Origin: Burkholderiales bacterium
Lineage (GTDB): Bacteria; Pseudomonadota; Gammaproteobacteria; Burkholderiales; Casimicrobiaceae
Direction: 5' to 3'
Assembly (NCBI GenBank): GCA_025981645.1
Contig: JAICXH010000002.1
Span: 24,876 to 88,875 of the forward strand
Length of the DNA: 64,000 bases
A model generated the notes under the pieces. That model did no database searches and had not been told where the DNA came from. It was given only the letters and a program-made list of their open reading frames with translations. Below are positions 36,802 through 47,425 of this stretch, piece by piece. Position 1 is the stretch's first letter. Every line of letters starts with the position of its first letter. The position numbers and the translations under genes were made by a program.

Positions 36802-38481
36802 ATGACCGTCCCACTGGATCGTGCCGAACGCAATGATCTCCGCGTGGCGGGCCCCGCGGACCTTTCCGACGCCGGCGGTGTGCGCATTTCGCTGCAGCCC
36901 GATCCTGCGTCGCTGGACGGTGCTGGGTACCGCGAATCGCTGCGGCGGCTGAAGCCGGTCGTCTATGTCGATGGACGGCGCGTCGAATCGGTGGCGGACG
37001 AACCGTCGCTCGCCCCCGGCGTGAACGCGCTCGCCGTGAGCTACGACTACGCGCGCGACAACGCGCTCGCGCCGCTGATGCTCGCGCGCCAAACCGCCAC
37101 CGGGAGGACGGTCAACCGGATGTTGCACGTCAACGAGTCGGCCGGTGATCTGCTGAACAAGCTCGAGGCGGTGCGCATCCTTTGCCAGGAGACCGGCTGC
37201 GCCCAGCGCTACCTCGCGCACGACGCGTTGAACGCGCTCGCGCGGGTGACGTCGGAGATCGACGATGCGCGAGGAAGCCGCGAGCACCGCGCGCGTTTCG
37301 CAGCCTATCTCGACCATGTCCAGGGCGGCGACCTCGCGCTCGGCATCGCGATGACCGACGCGAAGGGCGACCGCTCGAAGCGCCCGCACGAGCAGGGCAA
37401 TCCGGACACCTACGTCCACGTCGTCGGGCGAAGCGGCAAGGGCATCGTGATCTCGGGCACCAAGGCGATCGTCACCGGCGCGCCCTACATGCACGAGCTT
37501 CTGGTGATGCCGTGCCGGAACATGACGCGCGACGACGCCGATTTCGCCGTCTGCTGCGCGGTTCCCGTCGATGCACCCGGCATCACGATGGTCTCGCGCC
37601 CGGCCGGTCGCCCCGGCGAGAAGCTCGAGCACGGCGACGCGCTGTTCTCGCGCCGCTACGGGCAGGCGACCGCGGTGGTGATCTTCGATCGCGTGCTCGT
37701 TCCCTGGGAGCGCGTGTTCTACGCGGGCGACTGGGAGCACTCGGGTACGCTGACCTACGCGTATGCGGCGCATCACCGTCAGAGCTGCATTGCCGCACGC
37801 GCGGGATTCGGTGACCTGTTGATCGGCGCCGGGGCCCTGATGTGTGAGGCGAATGGTTTCGATCCGGGGTCCGTATCGAATCTGCGCGAGCCGATGGTCG
37901 AACTGATCAAGATCGTCGAGGGCTTCTATGCCTGCGGCGTTGCCGCGAGCGTTTACGCCGTCCACGACGAGGCGAGCGGCACCTTCATGCCCGAGCCCGT
38001 CTTCGCGAACATCGGCAAGCTCCTTCTCGCGACGCAGATCTACGACATGCACCGGCTCGCGCACGACGTGTCGGGTGGGCTTGTCGTCGCGCTGCCGGGA
38101 CCCGACGAGGACCACAACCCCGCGACCGCGGCGACGCTCGCGGAGGTACTGCGCGCGAACCCCGACGTGCCGTACGACAAGCGAATCGAGGTCGCACGCT
38201 TCGTCGAGGATCTGACCGCGTCGTACCAGGGCGGCTGGTACTCGCTGATCAGCCTCCACGGCGGCGGGTCTCCCGCTGCGATGAAGCAGGAGATCTGGCG
38301 CAACTACCCGGTCGGAAACAAGGTACGGCTTGTCGAGCGGCTCCTCGAGCGCGGGGTGCTCGCCGACGCCGGGCGCGCGATCACGCGCAACCGCCAGCCG
38401 GGCCGCTGCTGCGACCACGGTTGCACGAGCCCTGGGCAGTCGATCATGGTGCCGCTGCCGGCGTCCGCGCGCGAGCGCTGA
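36802..38481 (+). CDS. 4-hydroxyphenylacetate hydroxylase / 4-hydroxybutyryl-CoA dehydratase family flavoprotein lacking Fe-S ligands
   Basis: A 559-residue member of the HpaB/AbfD superfamily with GGAGG 6 bp before the ATG. AMTDAKGDRSKRP, RLAHDVSGGLVVALPGP and LHGGGSPAAM follow 4-hydroxybutyryl-CoA dehydratase closely. AbfD binds a 4Fe-4S cluster through Cys99, Cys103, His292 and Cys299. Here the C-x3-C site reads CAQRY (second Cys replaced by Tyr) and the HRQSYGGC site reads HRQSCIAA (Cys replaced by Ala); the His and first Cys remain. It therefore should not bind the cluster normally and may be an isomerase or a flavin monooxygenase. A Cys-rich C-terminus (RCCDHGCTSPG) is unusual and could bind metal. 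Confidence 0.75.
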   Translation: MTVPLDRAERNDLRVAGPADLSDAGGVRISLQPDPASLDGAGYRESLRRLKPVVYVDGRRVESVADEPSLAPGVNALAVSYDYARDNALAPLMLARQTATGRTVNRMLHVNESAGDLLNKLEAVRILCQETGCAQRYLAHDALNALARVTSEIDDARGSREHRARFAAYLDHVQGGDLALGIAMTDAKGDRSKRPHEQGNPDTYVHVVGRSGKGIVISGTKAIVTGAPYMHELLVMPCRNMTRDDADFAVCCAVPVDAPGITMVSRPAGRPGEKLEHGDALFSRRYGQATAVVIFDRVLVPWERVFYAGDWEHSGTLTYAYAAHHRQSCIAARAGFGDLLIGAGALMCEANGFDPGSVSNLREPMVELIKIVEGFYACGVAASVYAVHDEASGTFMPEPVFANIGKLLLATQIYDMHRLAHDVSGGLVVALPGPDEDHNPATAATLAEVLRANPDVPYDKRIEVARFVEDLTASYQGGWYSLISLHGGGSPAAMKQEIWRNYPVGNKVRLVERLLERGVLADAGRAITRNRQPGRCCDHGCTSPGQSIMVPLPASARER

Positions 38482-38514
38482 AGCACCGACGCGCGGACGA
38501 ATCGTCTCGGAAGG

Positions 38515-38991
38515 TTATCGATTCGGTGCGCCGGGCGCATCGGGGAGGGTTTCGAGTACCGCGACCACGTCCGCGGCCGACGCACAGGTGGCGAGCGTCG
38601 CGCGCTTCGAGCGATCGCCGAGGAGTGCGGCCGCAGTCGCGAGAAGCTTCAGGTGCTGTTCGCCGGCCTGTGCGGGAACGACCAGTCCGAGAAACAGCGA
38701 GACCGGACGTCCATCGGGGGCTCCGTAAGGCACGGGGGTTGCCGTTCGCACGAGCGCGGCGGCCTCGGCGCCGCATTCGGCGAGGCGCGCATGCGGAATT
38801 GCGACGCCGTGCCCGAGTGCCGTGGAGCCCAGCCGCTCGCGGTGCTCGAGTCCGCGAAGAACGTCCGCAGGCAGCCGCCCGATTCGCCGGGCGAGGATCG
38901 CGGCGAGTCTCGCGAGGACAGCGTCGGCCGAATCGAGGTCGGCATCGAGCTCGATGTCTTCGGCCGCGAGCATTTCGCACAGAGGATTCAT
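38515..38991 (-). CDS. PTS EIIA protein of the fructose/nitrogen-regulatory type
   Basis: A 158-residue EIIA domain with the phosphorylated His in GHGVAIPHARL. The EIIA-Ntr pattern continues with PDGRPVSLFLGLVVPAQAGEQHLKLLATAAALL. It could be PtsN, but ptsN usually lies near rpoN, and none is here; instead it ends a minus-strand run that includes an ABC transporter, 36 bp after the ATPase stop. It is likely a phosphorylation-dependent regulator. No EIIB or EIIC domain is present. Confidence 0.85.
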   Translation of the reverse strand: MNPLCEMLAAEDIELDADLDSADAVLARLAAILARRIGRLPADVLRGLEHRERLGSTALGHGVAIPHARLAECGAEAAALVRTATPVPYGAPDGRPVSLFLGLVVPAQAGEQHLKLLATAAALLGDRSKRATLATCASAADVVAVLETLPDAPGAPNR

Positions 38992-39027
38992 CAGTGTTGC
39001 CCGTCGAGACTCACCGCATGCCTGGCG

Positions 39028-40449
39028 TTACACCCGGTCGTCCGCCGCATCGACCGGCTCTTCATCGTCCTCGCCGGTCATCGCCTCGTGCAGGAACACC
39101 TCGTTCGTGTGCTCGTCGAAGTCGATGATCTCGGCGTAACGTCCCCAGCCGAGCATCGTCTGGAAGAGCTTCGCCGGCTGGTCGTAGGGCAGGAGTGTGC
39201 CGAGCTCCTCGAGGAGCTCGTCGGCGTCGATCCGATGGTCGGTCGCCGCCGCGAGGTTGGCGACGAGGAGCTGGAACAGGCGCAGCTTCATGATCGCTTC
39301 GCGGAACAGCGTCTTGCGCACCGGCGCCGGTGCGGCGAGGAAGTACCAGCCGACCTCGGTCATGAACACGTCGTCCTTCGGCGTGTCGACGAGGTCGAGC
39401 ATCTCGGCTGCCTTGACGATCGCGATCGTCTCGCCGAACTCGCGCCCGATGCGCCCGGCGAGGTCGAACACGTTGATCGTCTCGCGGCTGTCCTCGAGGA
39501 TTTCGAGCAGTCCGACGATCGTCTCGACCGGGGCGTTCGGGATCGTCTCGATGCGGGCGGGCGCGGCGGCCGCGTCAGGCTCGGTGCGGACACCGCCGGG
39601 CGGTGCCGCGCGGCCGCCCGCGAGCGTCTCCGGCGCAGCCACCGGCCGCTCCCCCGGCTCGTCGGGCAGGACAAGCGCGGTGATCGCCGCGTGCACCTGG
39701 TCGACGAGTGCGGCGAACTGCCGCGAGTTGGCGTCACGCGGGTACGGAAGCGGGTTGACGATGACGTTGCGAACGCGTCCCGGATGCGACGAGATGATGA
39801 CGATCCGCGTCGCCATGAACACGGCCTCGGCGATGTTGTGCGTCACGAGGAAGATGCTTCGCAGGCCCGCGTGCCCGGCGCCGCGCCACAGGTCGACGAC
39901 CTGGGTGCGCAGGTTCTCGGCGGCCAGCACGTCGAGTGCGCTGAACGGCTCGTCCATTGCGAGGATCTCCGGCTGCGCCACCAGTGCACGGGCGAAGCCG
40001 ACGCGCTGGCGCATGCCGCCCGAGAGCTGCTTCGGATAGGCGTTCTCATAGCCGGTGAGTCCGATCAGCGCGAGCGCGCGCTCGATCTCGTCCTCCTCGT
40101 CGGTGGAGTCGAGCCGCCGTTGCACGAGGCCGACGCGAACGTTCTCCTGCACGGTCAGCCATGGGTAGAGCGCGTAGCTCTGGAACACGATCGCGATGCG
40201 GTGGTTGATCGATGTGAGCGGCTCGCCGTGCGCGAGGACGACTCCCGACGTGGGCCGCGTGAGCCCCGCCATCAGTCGCAGGATCGTTGACTTGCCGGAG
40301 CCCGATTGTCCGAGGAGCGCCAGCATCTCGCCGTCGCGCACTTCGAGCGAGATGCCGTCGAGCACCGTCACCGGCGGACCGCCGTCGCGGCCTTCGTAGG
40401 CCTTGGTGACGCTGCGCAGCTCGATCAGCGGCGGCGATGCGGAAGACAT
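39028..40449 (-). CDS. NitT/TauT-type ABC ATPase with AAA-associated C-terminal domain
   Basis: A 473-residue protein from the ATG at 40449. Residues 1-265 are an ABC ATPase: Walker A LLGQSGSGKST, IAIVFQSYALYPWLTV Q-loop, signature LSGGMRQRVGFARAL, Walker B ILAMDEPFSALD, switch His FLVTHN. After a Pro/Ala linker (about 300-325) comes a 145-residue C-terminal domain starting VETIVGLLEILEDSRETINVFDLAGRIGREFG, the AAA-associated domain seen in some nitrate/bicarbonate-type ATPases, probably a regulatory module. It partners the fused permease directly upstream (11-bp gap). No periplasmic binding protein is nearby. Confidence 0.87.
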   Translation of the reverse strand: MSSASPPLIELRSVTKAYEGRDGGPPVTVLDGISLEVRDGEMLALLGQSGSGKSTILRLMAGLTRPTSGVVLAHGEPLTSINHRIAIVFQSYALYPWLTVQENVRVGLVQRRLDSTDEEDEIERALALIGLTGYENAYPKQLSGGMRQRVGFARALVAQPEILAMDEPFSALDVLAAENLRTQVVDLWRGAGHAGLRSIFLVTHNIAEAVFMATRIVIISSHPGRVRNVIVNPLPYPRDANSRQFAALVDQVHAAITALVLPDEPGERPVAAPETLAGGRAAPPGGVRTEPDAAAAPARIETIPNAPVETIVGLLEILEDSRETINVFDLAGRIGREFGETIAIVKAAEMLDLVDTPKDDVFMTEVGWYFLAAPAPVRKTLFREAIMKLRLFQLLVANLAAATDHRIDADELLEELGTLLPYDQPAKLFQTMLGWGRYAEIIDFDEHTNEVFLHEAMTGEDDEEPVDAADDRV

Positions 40450-40460
40450 GGGAACCGGGG

Positions 40461-42221
40461 TCAGTCGAATCTGTAGCGGCGCTCGGCAAGGTCGTACAGG
40501 CGCCGCCAGAACAGCCGATTGGTCATCACGACGAACGCCGCCATGATGATAATGCTGAACCAGATCGCCGGTCGGTCGCCGCGCTCGGTGACGCTTGCGA
40601 TGTACGCGCCGAGACCGTCGGCGACGAGCTTCTCGTGGCCCCAGGTTGCGACCTCGGCGACGATGCTCGCGTTCCACGCCCCGCCGGCTGCCGTCACCGC
40701 GCCGGTGACCCAGAACGGGAAGATCGCCGGGATGATCAGCGTCTGCCACAGACGCCGTCCGCGCAGGCCGAACTGAGCCGCGGCTTCGCGGAGGTCGGTC
40801 GGGATCGACATCGCGCCAGCGATGACGTTGAACAGGATGTACCACTGCGTGCCGAGCGCCATCAGCGCGATGCTGCCGAAATCGATCGGAATATGCGCGG
40901 CGATGAAGAACGCCACGACGAACGGGAACGTCATGTTGACCGGGAACGACGCGGCGATCTGCGCGATCGGTTGCGCGATGCGGGCGATGCGCGGCCGCAT
41001 TCCGATCCACACGCCAATCGGCGTCCACACGAGGGTCGCGAGCGCGGTCATCACGGCCACGCGCAGGAAGGTCAGCACACCGAGCCAGACGACGTGGAAC
41101 ATCTCGCCCGCGGTGAGGCCGCTGCGGATCGTGCCGAGCGTCGAAGTCGTTTCGATCGCCAGCCAGACGGCTGCGACCGCAACGAGTGCCACGCCGGCGA
41201 AACGCAGCAGCAGTCGCGCACGCCTGGGGGTCCGGGCGCCGACCGTATGGCCGGCGTCGGAAGCGAGGGTCGACGCACGATCGATCGCGCGCCCGATTCG
41301 TGCGCCGACGTGAATCGACAGCCACTCGAGCACGGCCGAGCGGCGCAGCAGGTCGAGCACCCATGACGTCGGCGCGTCGCGACTCTCGGTCTGCTCGAGC
41401 TTGAACTTCTCCGCCCACGCGACAAGCGGGCGCCAGACGAGCTGGTCGATCGCGACGATCGTGACGATCATCGCGGCGATTGCGTAGAGGGCCGCGCGCG
41501 TGTCGCCCGCTTCCACCGCGGCCGCCATGTACGATCCGAGCCCGGGCAGCTTGATGTCCTTGTTGAGCACCGAGATCGCCTCGCTCTGGGCGACGAAGAA
41601 CCAGCCGCCGCCGAAACTCATCATCGAATTCCACATCAGACTGATCGCCGACGACGGCAGCTCGACACGGGTGAAGCGCTGCCAGCGGTTGAGCCCGAAC
41701 ACCGCAGCGGCCTCGCTGAGCTCCGCAGGAATGGTGACGAGCGAGTGATAGAACCCGAACGTCATGTTCCACGCCTGCGCCGTGAAGATCGCGAAGATGC
41801 TGGCGCATTCGACGCCGAGCATGCTGCCGGGAAAGAGCGCGATGAAGCCGGTGACGGTGATCGACAGAAACCCCAGCACCGGCACCGACTGCAGCACGTC
41901 GAGCAGCGGCAGCATCACCTTGCGCGCGCGGACGTAGTGTGCGGCGACCCAGCCGTACACGAGCGTGAACGCGAGCGATGCGCCGAACGCGATGAACATG
42001 CGCAGCGTCGTGCGCGCCGTGTAATAGGGGATCAGTGCGACGTCGAGCGAGATCGATGGCGCGTTGAGCTCGTCGAATCGCGCTCGCATGTCGCCGCCGA
42101 GGACGACGACCGCCCACAGGATCGCCAGGACGGCAGCCACCACCAGCGCATCGGCCCAGCGTGAGGGCTGCTCCTTGGCGACCCGCTGGCCGGTGACGTC
42201 GGGATACGCGCGCGCGGTCAG
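40461..42221 (-). CDS. Fused double ABC permease (NitT/TauT type)
   Basis: About 586 residues with two permease halves in one chain. Each half has the BPD-type EAA loop: [25 protein letters not shown] and [25 protein letters not shown]. This makes a complete transmembrane unit for the downstream ATPase. The start is uncertain: the only ATG before TM1 (42296) lies inside nrdJ with a 79-bp overlap. Coding similarity begins just after the nrdJ stop, where CTG at 42221 overlaps it as CTGA; a GTG at 42143 lies at the start of TM1. I favour the CTG. The substrate is unknown: an importer would need a binding protein from elsewhere. Confidence 0.82.
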   Translation of the reverse strand: MTARAYPDVTGQRVAKEQPSRWADALVVAAVLAILWAVVVLGGDMRARFDELNAPSISLDVALIPYYTARTTLRMFIAFGASLAFTLVYGWVAAHYVRARKVMLPLLDVLQSVPVLGFLSITVTGFIALFPGSMLGVECASIFAIFTAQAWNMTFGFYHSLVTIPAELSEAAAVFGLNRWQRFTRVELPSSAISLMWNSMMSFGGGWFFVAQSEAISVLNKDIKLPGLGSYMAAAVEAGDTRAALYAIAAMIVTIVAIDQLVWRPLVAWAEKFKLEQTESRDAPTSWVLDLLRRSAVLEWLSIHVGARIGRAIDRASTLASDAGHTVGARTPRRARLLLRFAGVALVAVAAVWLAIETTSTLGTIRSGLTAGEMFHVVWLGVLTFLRVAVMTALATLVWTPIGVWIGMRPRIARIAQPIAQIAASFPVNMTFPFVVAFFIAAHIPIDFGSIALMALGTQWYILFNVIAGAMSIPTDLREAAAQFGLRGRRLWQTLIIPAIFPFWVTGAVTAAGGAWNASIVAEVATWGHEKLVADGLGAYIASVTERGDRPAIWFSIIIMAAFVVMTNRLFWRRLYDLAERRYRFD

Positions 42222-45172
42222 CCGCAGGCCCCCGTGAAGCCGCAGTCCGTGCAGAAGTCGCAGCCGTCCTTGCGGATCAGCGCGCGGTTGCCGCATTCAG
42301 GGCACTTGCGACCGGGCAGCACGCGCAACTCCGCGGCCGACTGCTCGGTCTCGGGAACGCGCAGGATCCCCGCGTGGGAGACCGGATAGCCTTCCTCCGT
42401 CAGGATGCCGAGCATGGCATAACGGTGGATCATCAGCCTCGCGAGGTAGGCGATCGTCGACGACCAGAGCTGCGATTTCGGCAGTCCGGGAATGCGCGCC
42501 ATGAACGCTTCGTTGGGCTCGGCGTAGGTGAGGAGCTTCCTGAGCTTCATCCCGATCCACGCCGCGTCGACGACGCGCATGTCGAGCGACAGCGCCTTGC
42601 ACAGCCCGTCGAGGACGCGGGGGTATTCGCCCGACAGCCACATCGAGTACGGCCGCCGCTGTCCGTCGGGCATGATCAGCTCCTTCAGGAACAGCACGAA
42701 ATCGTCGCCGGTGCCGGGGTTCAGCACGTCGACGGTCCACGAGAGCGTTCCGTCGGTACCTGCCTTCGGCTCCTTCACTCCGATCAGCGCATCGACGACC
42801 GGCGTCGCGCCGTGACCATCGCCCGCGAACGCGCCGAGCTCGTCGACGCGATAGCGGATGAGCCGCGCGAGGCCGGAGACGAGGCTCGGCACGCGGACCT
42901 TGTGGCCGTCGGGCGGCATCGCCATGTCGAAACCGTCGTCACCGGCGGCTTTCTGCAGGGCGGACAGCTTCATGTCGAGCCACGCGCGATCGTGCGTGCG
43001 CATGTCCATTGACAGCGTCTTCGCGATCGCGCCGAGGCCGCGCGGCTGCTCGGCGCCGTTGATCCACACTTCGAACGGCCACGCCGTTTTCCCGTTGTCG
43101 AGGTGGCCGATGAACACGGCAAAATCGCCAAGCGGATGCCGCACGACGTAGGTCCAGCACGGGTTGCCGTTCGGGAGCTCCGGCCGCCCCGGCCAGCGCA
43201 GGCTGGCGAGAGGGGGCTCCTGCGCGCGGTCGAGGCGGATGCGCCGGTCGGGATCGGTCGCGTCGAGATCCTCCTTCGCCGCTTCGGACGCATTCGGCGA
43301 CGCCACTTCGAGCACCGCGCCGAGCACGTCGTTCGGGCGATACGTCGCGATGCCTTTCAAGCCCGCCTGCCAGGCGTCGAAGTAGAGATCCTTGAACGCT
43401 TCGAACGGGTAGTCGACGGGAACGTTGACCGTCTTGCTGATCGCCGTGTCGACGAACGGCTGCACGACCGCGTTCATCCGCATGTGATCGGTCGCGCTCA
43501 TCTCGAGCGCGCTTACGAACGCCGGCGTGAGCATCGCGCAGCGGCGCCCGTCAGCGCCGGTGTAGGCCTCGCCGGGAGCGCGGCCGGCCGCTGCGTCCCA
43601 GGGAACCATCGTCACGTCGTCGTCGAGGCCATGGAGGTGTTTGAACACGCGCAGTGCGTGATCCTCGACGGTGAACTCCTTCATCGTGTCGTCGGGCATG
43701 CGCTTCCTGCGCGTATAGACCCAGCTGAACGCTGGCTCGATGCCGTTCGACGCATTGTCGGCGAACGCGAGCGAGATCGTCCCGGTCGGCGCGATCGACA
43801 GCAGGTGACTGTTGCGGATGCCCTGGGTCCGGATGGCGTCGCGGATCGGCTCGGACAGGCGTGATGCGAAGCGCGGTGCGGCGAGGTAGGCGTCGGCGTC
43901 GAACTTCGGGAACGCTCCCTTCTCGCCGGCGATCGACACCGATGCCTCGTACGCGGCGTCCCGCATCGTCTCGGCGATCCGCGCGGCCATCGCGCGCCCG
44001 TCGTCGCTGTCGTAGCGCAGTCCAAGCTCGATCAGCGCGTCGCCGAGGCCGGTGAAGCCGAGGCCGATGCGGCGCTTGTCCATCGCTTCCTTCCTCTGCT
44101 GCGGCAGTGGCCATGCGGTCACATCGAGCACGTTGTCGAGCATGCGGACTGCGACCGCGGCCGTTTCTGCGAACTTCTCGAATTCGAACCGGGCATCGGA
44201 GGTGAATGGCCTGTCGACGAAGCGCGTGAGGTCGAGGCTGCCGAGGTCGCAGCAGCCGTAGGCGGGGAGCGGCTGCTCGCCACAGGGATTGGTCGCCTCG
44301 ATCGTCTCGCAATACGATAGATTGTCATCGCGGTTGATCGTGTCGATGAAGACCACGCCCGGCTCGGCGTGGTCGTACGTCGAACGCATGATCTGATCCC
44401 ACAGGTCGCGCGCGCGCACGCTGCGGTAGACCCAGAGACCGTCGGGGCGCTGGTGCGCGCCGGCACGGATCGCGTCGGGCGCAGGTGCCGCCTTGTGGAC
44501 GAGATCCCACTTGCCGTCGGCGCGCACTGCGTTTACGAACGCGTCGGTGACCGCGACCGAAATGTTGAAATTGGTCAGATCGCCGCCGTCCTTCGCGTGG
44601 ATGAATGCCTCGATGTCAGGGTGGTCGCAGCGCAGCATCCCCATCTGCGCGCCGCGGCGCGATCCCGCCGATTCGACGGTCTCGCAGCTCCGGTCGAACA
44701 CGCGCATGTAGGAGAGCGGTCCGCTCGCGCGGCTGTTGGTGCCGCGCACGTGGGCGCCGTGCGGGCGGATGCGCGAGAAGTCGTAGCCGACGCCGCCGCC
44801 GCGGCGCATCGTTTCGGCTGCTTCCTGCAGCGCGACGTAGATGCCGATCTCGGTTGCGTTGCCGGAGATGCTGTCGCCGACCGGCTGGACGAAGCAGTTG
44901 ATGAGCGTCGCCTCGAGGTCGGTTCCGGCCGCCGACGCGATGCGCCCGCCGAGGACGACACCTCGTTGCTGCGCGCGGTGGAATGCGTCCTCCCAGCTCG
45001 CGCGCGCGACCGGAGCCTCGACGGCGGCGAGCGCCCGCGCGACGCGCCTGCGCACGTCCTCGATGCTGCGTTCGTCGCCCTTGGCGTACTTCTCGAGCAG
45101 CACCTCGGTCGAGATCGATTGCGGGGAGAGGGCGTGGCTCGCTTCGAATTGCCTGGGGTCGTCGCGCTTCAT
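42218..45172 (-). CDS. nrdJ: Adenosylcobalamin-dependent ribonucleotide reductase (class II)
   Basis: A 984-residue enzyme reducing ribonucleotides with coenzyme B12, so it works with or without oxygen. [10 protein letters not shown] supplies the first redox Cys; [24 protein letters not shown] carries the radical-site Asn-Cys-Glu; [10 protein letters not shown] and [11 protein letters not shown] are typical. Two TSCPD-like regions (about 665-750 and 805-905) follow, and the end is a zinc ribbon CPECG...CDFCTDCGF. The ATG overlaps the stop of the ATP-grasp gene (ATGA) and the stop overlaps the permease start. The gene has no promoter or B12 riboswitch of its own, so it depends on the upstream genes for transcription. 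Confidence 0.95.
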   Translation of the reverse strand: MKRDDPRQFEASHALSPQSISTEVLLEKYAKGDERSIEDVRRRVARALAAVEAPVARASWEDAFHRAQQRGVVLGGRIASAAGTDLEATLINCFVQPVGDSISGNATEIGIYVALQEAAETMRRGGGVGYDFSRIRPHGAHVRGTNSRASGPLSYMRVFDRSCETVESAGSRRGAQMGMLRCDHPDIEAFIHAKDGGDLTNFNISVAVTDAFVNAVRADGKWDLVHKAAPAPDAIRAGAHQRPDGLWVYRSVRARDLWDQIMRSTYDHAEPGVVFIDTINRDDNLSYCETIEATNPCGEQPLPAYGCCDLGSLDLTRFVDRPFTSDARFEFEKFAETAAVAVRMLDNVLDVTAWPLPQQRKEAMDKRRIGLGFTGLGDALIELGLRYDSDDGRAMAARIAETMRDAAYEASVSIAGEKGAFPKFDADAYLAAPRFASRLSEPIRDAIRTQGIRNSHLLSIAPTGTISLAFADNASNGIEPAFSWVYTRRKRMPDDTMKEFTVEDHALRVFKHLHGLDDDVTMVPWDAAAGRAPGEAYTGADGRRCAMLTPAFVSALEMSATDHMRMNAVVQPFVDTAISKTVNVPVDYPFEAFKDLYFDAWQAGLKGIATYRPNDVLGAVLEVASPNASEAAKEDLDATDPDRRIRLDRAQEPPLASLRWPGRPELPNGNPCWTYVVRHPLGDFAVFIGHLDNGKTAWPFEVWINGAEQPRGLGAIAKTLSMDMRTHDRAWLDMKLSALQKAAGDDGFDMAMPPDGHKVRVPSLVSGLARLIRYRVDELGAFAGDGHGATPVVDALIGVKEPKAGTDGTLSWTVDVLNPGTGDDFVLFLKELIMPDGQRRPYSMWLSGEYPRVLDGLCKALSLDMRVVDAAWIGMKLRKLLTYAEPNEAFMARIPGLPKSQLWSSTIAYLARLMIHRYAMLGILTEEGYPVSHAGILRVPETEQSAAELRVLPGRKCPECGNRALIRKDGCDFCTDCGFTGACG

Positions 45173-46128
45173 CGTGTGCTCGCCGGTGGAATCACGCTAT
45201 TTTCGTCGATCCGGGCCGCATAGTCGACGGTCGGACCGGGTTTCGAGGAATCATCGAGCTCGAGGTATTCGCCGAACAACGCATCGAGGGCAGCCGGCCG
45301 GAATCGCGACACCCCCTTGTTGGGGTAATTGGTGAGCTCGCCGAAAAAGGCGCGGCCGTCGATGTCGTAGAAATCGACGCGCAGAAAGTCGACACCGGCC
45401 GAAACCGCCTCGGCGGCCTCGATCATTACGCCGAGCGACGCGGGGGGCGGACCCGGGCGCCCCTGCTCTGCGGCGAGCGTTCCCTCGAAGAAGCGCCAGC
45501 GCTCGTCGTAGAGCGCCTGCGTGTGCCGCTTGCCGCGCCCCTCGTCGACCTGGATCAGGCGGAGCTTGCCGGCGAACATGAAGAGCTTGAAGTCGGGCGG
45601 CGGCCCCGCCTTTCCACCGGAGAGGAGCTCCTCGGCAAAGATCGCGCGACGGACGTTCCGGTACGCCCATTCGCGCCCGACGCGGGTGAAATCCGTACGC
45701 AGCCAGCGCCGCCCGAGTGTCGCCAGCGCGTCGCGCGACACTGCGCGCTTGTCCGGGACCAGCAGGTTGAAGCCGCTGCCATGGTTCGCCTTCAGCACGA
45801 ACGACGGCGGCAGCGCGTCGAACGGCAGCTCGTCGGCACGCTCGGACCACCAGTACAGGCGCGGGAAGGCGAGCCCCGGCGCGGCGCGGCGCACCCACGA
45901 ACGGGCGCGGAGCTTGTCGGCGAAGAGCGTGAGGTACGGTCGCCGATCGGTGAGGATCTTGACGAGGATCTTTTCGTTGAAGGTCCTGGGTCGATCGAGA
46001 TCGGGGGGGCTGCCGAAGCGGCGCCGATAGAGCTCCGACAGCCAGGCGCGGTCGCCGACGAAGCGCGCCGCGACCGCGCGCCGCCAGTCCTCCCGTAACT
46101 CGCGCCAGCGGCGGCGACCCGGGTTCAG
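45169..46128 (-). CDS. TupA-like ATP-grasp protein (start codon unclear)
   Basis: ATP-grasp enzyme of the TupA type, known from peptide/polysaccharide ligation. The frame is open from 46179. Family similarity begins early: [19 protein letters not shown] then [24 protein letters not shown], followed by [56 protein letters not shown] with acidic metal ligands. The first canonical start, GTG at 45894, would remove about 80 conserved residues; upstream only CTG (46128) fits. So the protein either uses a non-standard start or has lost one. It sits between the propeller lipoprotein and nrdJ. Its substrate is unknown. Confidence 0.72.
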   Translation of the reverse strand: MNPGRRRWRELREDWRRAVAARFVGDRAWLSELYRRRFGSPPDLDRPRTFNEKILVKILTDRRPYLTLFADKLRARSWVRRAAPGLAFPRLYWWSERADELPFDALPPSFVLKANHGSGFNLLVPDKRAVSRDALATLGRRWLRTDFTRVGREWAYRNVRRAIFAEELLSGGKAGPPPDFKLFMFAGKLRLIQVDEGRGKRHTQALYDERWRFFEGTLAAEQGRPGPPPASLGVMIEAAEAVSAGVDFLRVDFYDIDGRAFFGELTNYPNKGVSRFRPAALDALFGEYLELDDSSKPGPTVDYAARIDENSVIPPASTR

Positions 46129-46168
46129 GTTCGTGCGGACGACCTGCGCACCAGGGCCGAAGCGCGCG

Positions 46169-47425
46169 TCAGAACGCCGTCAGGTTGGTGCCGCCATCGC
46201 CGACCGCGACGTAGCCGACGCCGATCACCTTCGGAGTAAGCAACGTGAAGGTGACCGAGTTCAGGTTCGCGGTGGTGCCCGAGTCGGCATGCGTCCAGGT
46301 GACGCCGCCGTCGCTGCTCGTGACGATGGTCCCGCCCTGCCCGACGGCGACAAACTGCGTGCCGAAGGTCACCGATTCGAGGTCGGCGGTGACTCCCGAT
46401 GCGCGGGCCGTCCAGGTGAGTCCGTCGGAGCTCGTCAGGATCGTCCCGCCGCGCCCGACAGCAACGAAGGTCGAGATGGCGGTCACGTTCGACGTCGCGT
46501 TGCGCGTGCCGAAAAAGACGCCCTTGAGGTCGGCAGAAGTCGGCGGCTTCTGCAGTGTCCAGGTATCGCCGTCGCTGCTGGTGACGAGGGTCCCGTTCGC
46601 GCCGACCGCGACGTAGCGGCCGTCGCCGAACGCGACGCTGTACAGGTTCGCCGTCGTATGCGAGTCGTGGGCCGACCAGCTGGTGCTGTCGCTGGTCACG
46701 AGGAGCGTCCCTTGCGCACCGACCGCCACCACCTGTCCGGAGCCGCTGCCGTCGAGCGAATAGAGCGCATTGGTCGTCCCCGAACTGCGCGGAGTCCACG
46801 TTACCCCGTCGGGGCTGGTCACGATCGCGCCGCCGTCGCCGATCGCTACGAGCAGGTTGTCGCGGTGCTGCACCGCGTTGAGATTGGCCGTCGTTCCCGA
46901 CGTCGCCGCAGCCCAGGCCGTGACGTTGCCGGTCGTGAAGATCGTTCCCGCGGCGCCGACCGTCGCAAGGCTGGCAAGGCCGGTCGACAGCGACGACGCG
47001 TAGCCGACGCCGAGCAGATTGCTTCCGGTGAGCGGAGCGCCGACCGTCCAGGTCGCGCCGGCGAGGCGCGGGACGAACACGAGGGTCGGCGATCCGGGCC
47101 CTCCCGGTCCGTCGTTGTGGCGGCCGTTGACCGTCACCGAGTAGGTCTTGCCGTTGACAAGGCCGGTAACGATGAAGGGGGGCCTGACGTTGGTGAAGAT
47201 CACGCAGCCCGTCATCGTCGCGCAGTCGTCGGTGCTGACGTTCGAACTCTGCGCGACCCATACCCAGTACTCGACGCTGGCGTCGTTCTTCCAGTTCACG
47301 GTCGCGCTGGTGTCGCCCGGATCGACGGTGACTCCGGTCGGCGTCGGCGCCGAACTGCCTCCGCCGCCGCACCCGGCGACGAGCGAGGCGACGACGATCA
47401 TTGCGATGGCGAGTGTCGATTTCAA
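46169..47425 (-). CDS. Beta-propeller lipoprotein with fibronectin-III domain
   Basis: A 418-residue lipoprotein beginning at a TTG that overlaps the upstream stop (TTGA). MKSTLAIAMIVVASLVAGCGGGG ends in a lipobox Cys. Residues 30-125 look like a fibronectin type III domain (GVTVDPGDTSATVNWKN...GLVNGKTYSVTVNG). The rest consists of about seven 42-residue units of the form FVAVGxGGTILTSSDGxTWT, like the YCF48/BNR-type blades of a seven-bladed propeller. It is anchored in the membrane facing the periplasm. Such propellers usually bind protein or sugar ligands. It is coupled to a molybdenum hydroxylase-like gene upstream, whose role with it is unclear. Confidence 0.83.
   Translation of the reverse strand: MKSTLAIAMIVVASLVAGCGGGGSSAPTPTGVTVDPGDTSATVNWKNDASVEYWVWVAQSSNVSTDDCATMTGCVIFTNVRPPFIVTGLVNGKTYSVTVNGRHNDGPGGPGSPTLVFVPRLAGATWTVGAPLTGSNLLGVGYASSLSTGLASLATVGAAGTIFTTGNVTAWAAATSGTTANLNAVQHRDNLLVAIGDGGAIVTSPDGVTWTPRSSGTTNALYSLDGSGSGQVVAVGAQGTLLVTSDSTSWSAHDSHTTANLYSVAFGDGRYVAVGANGTLVTSSDGDTWTLQKPPTSADLKGVFFGTRNATSNVTAISTFVAVGRGGTILTSSDGLTWTARASGVTADLESVTFGTQFVAVGQGGTIVTSSDGGVTWTHADSGTTANLNSVTFTLLTPKVIGVGYVAVGDGGTNLTAF

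Noticed and set aside
45173-45300. Cobalamin riboswitch before nrdJ
   Set aside because: The nrdJ start overlaps the upstream coding sequence and I see no B12-box-like sequence; NrdJ is translated as part of the operon.
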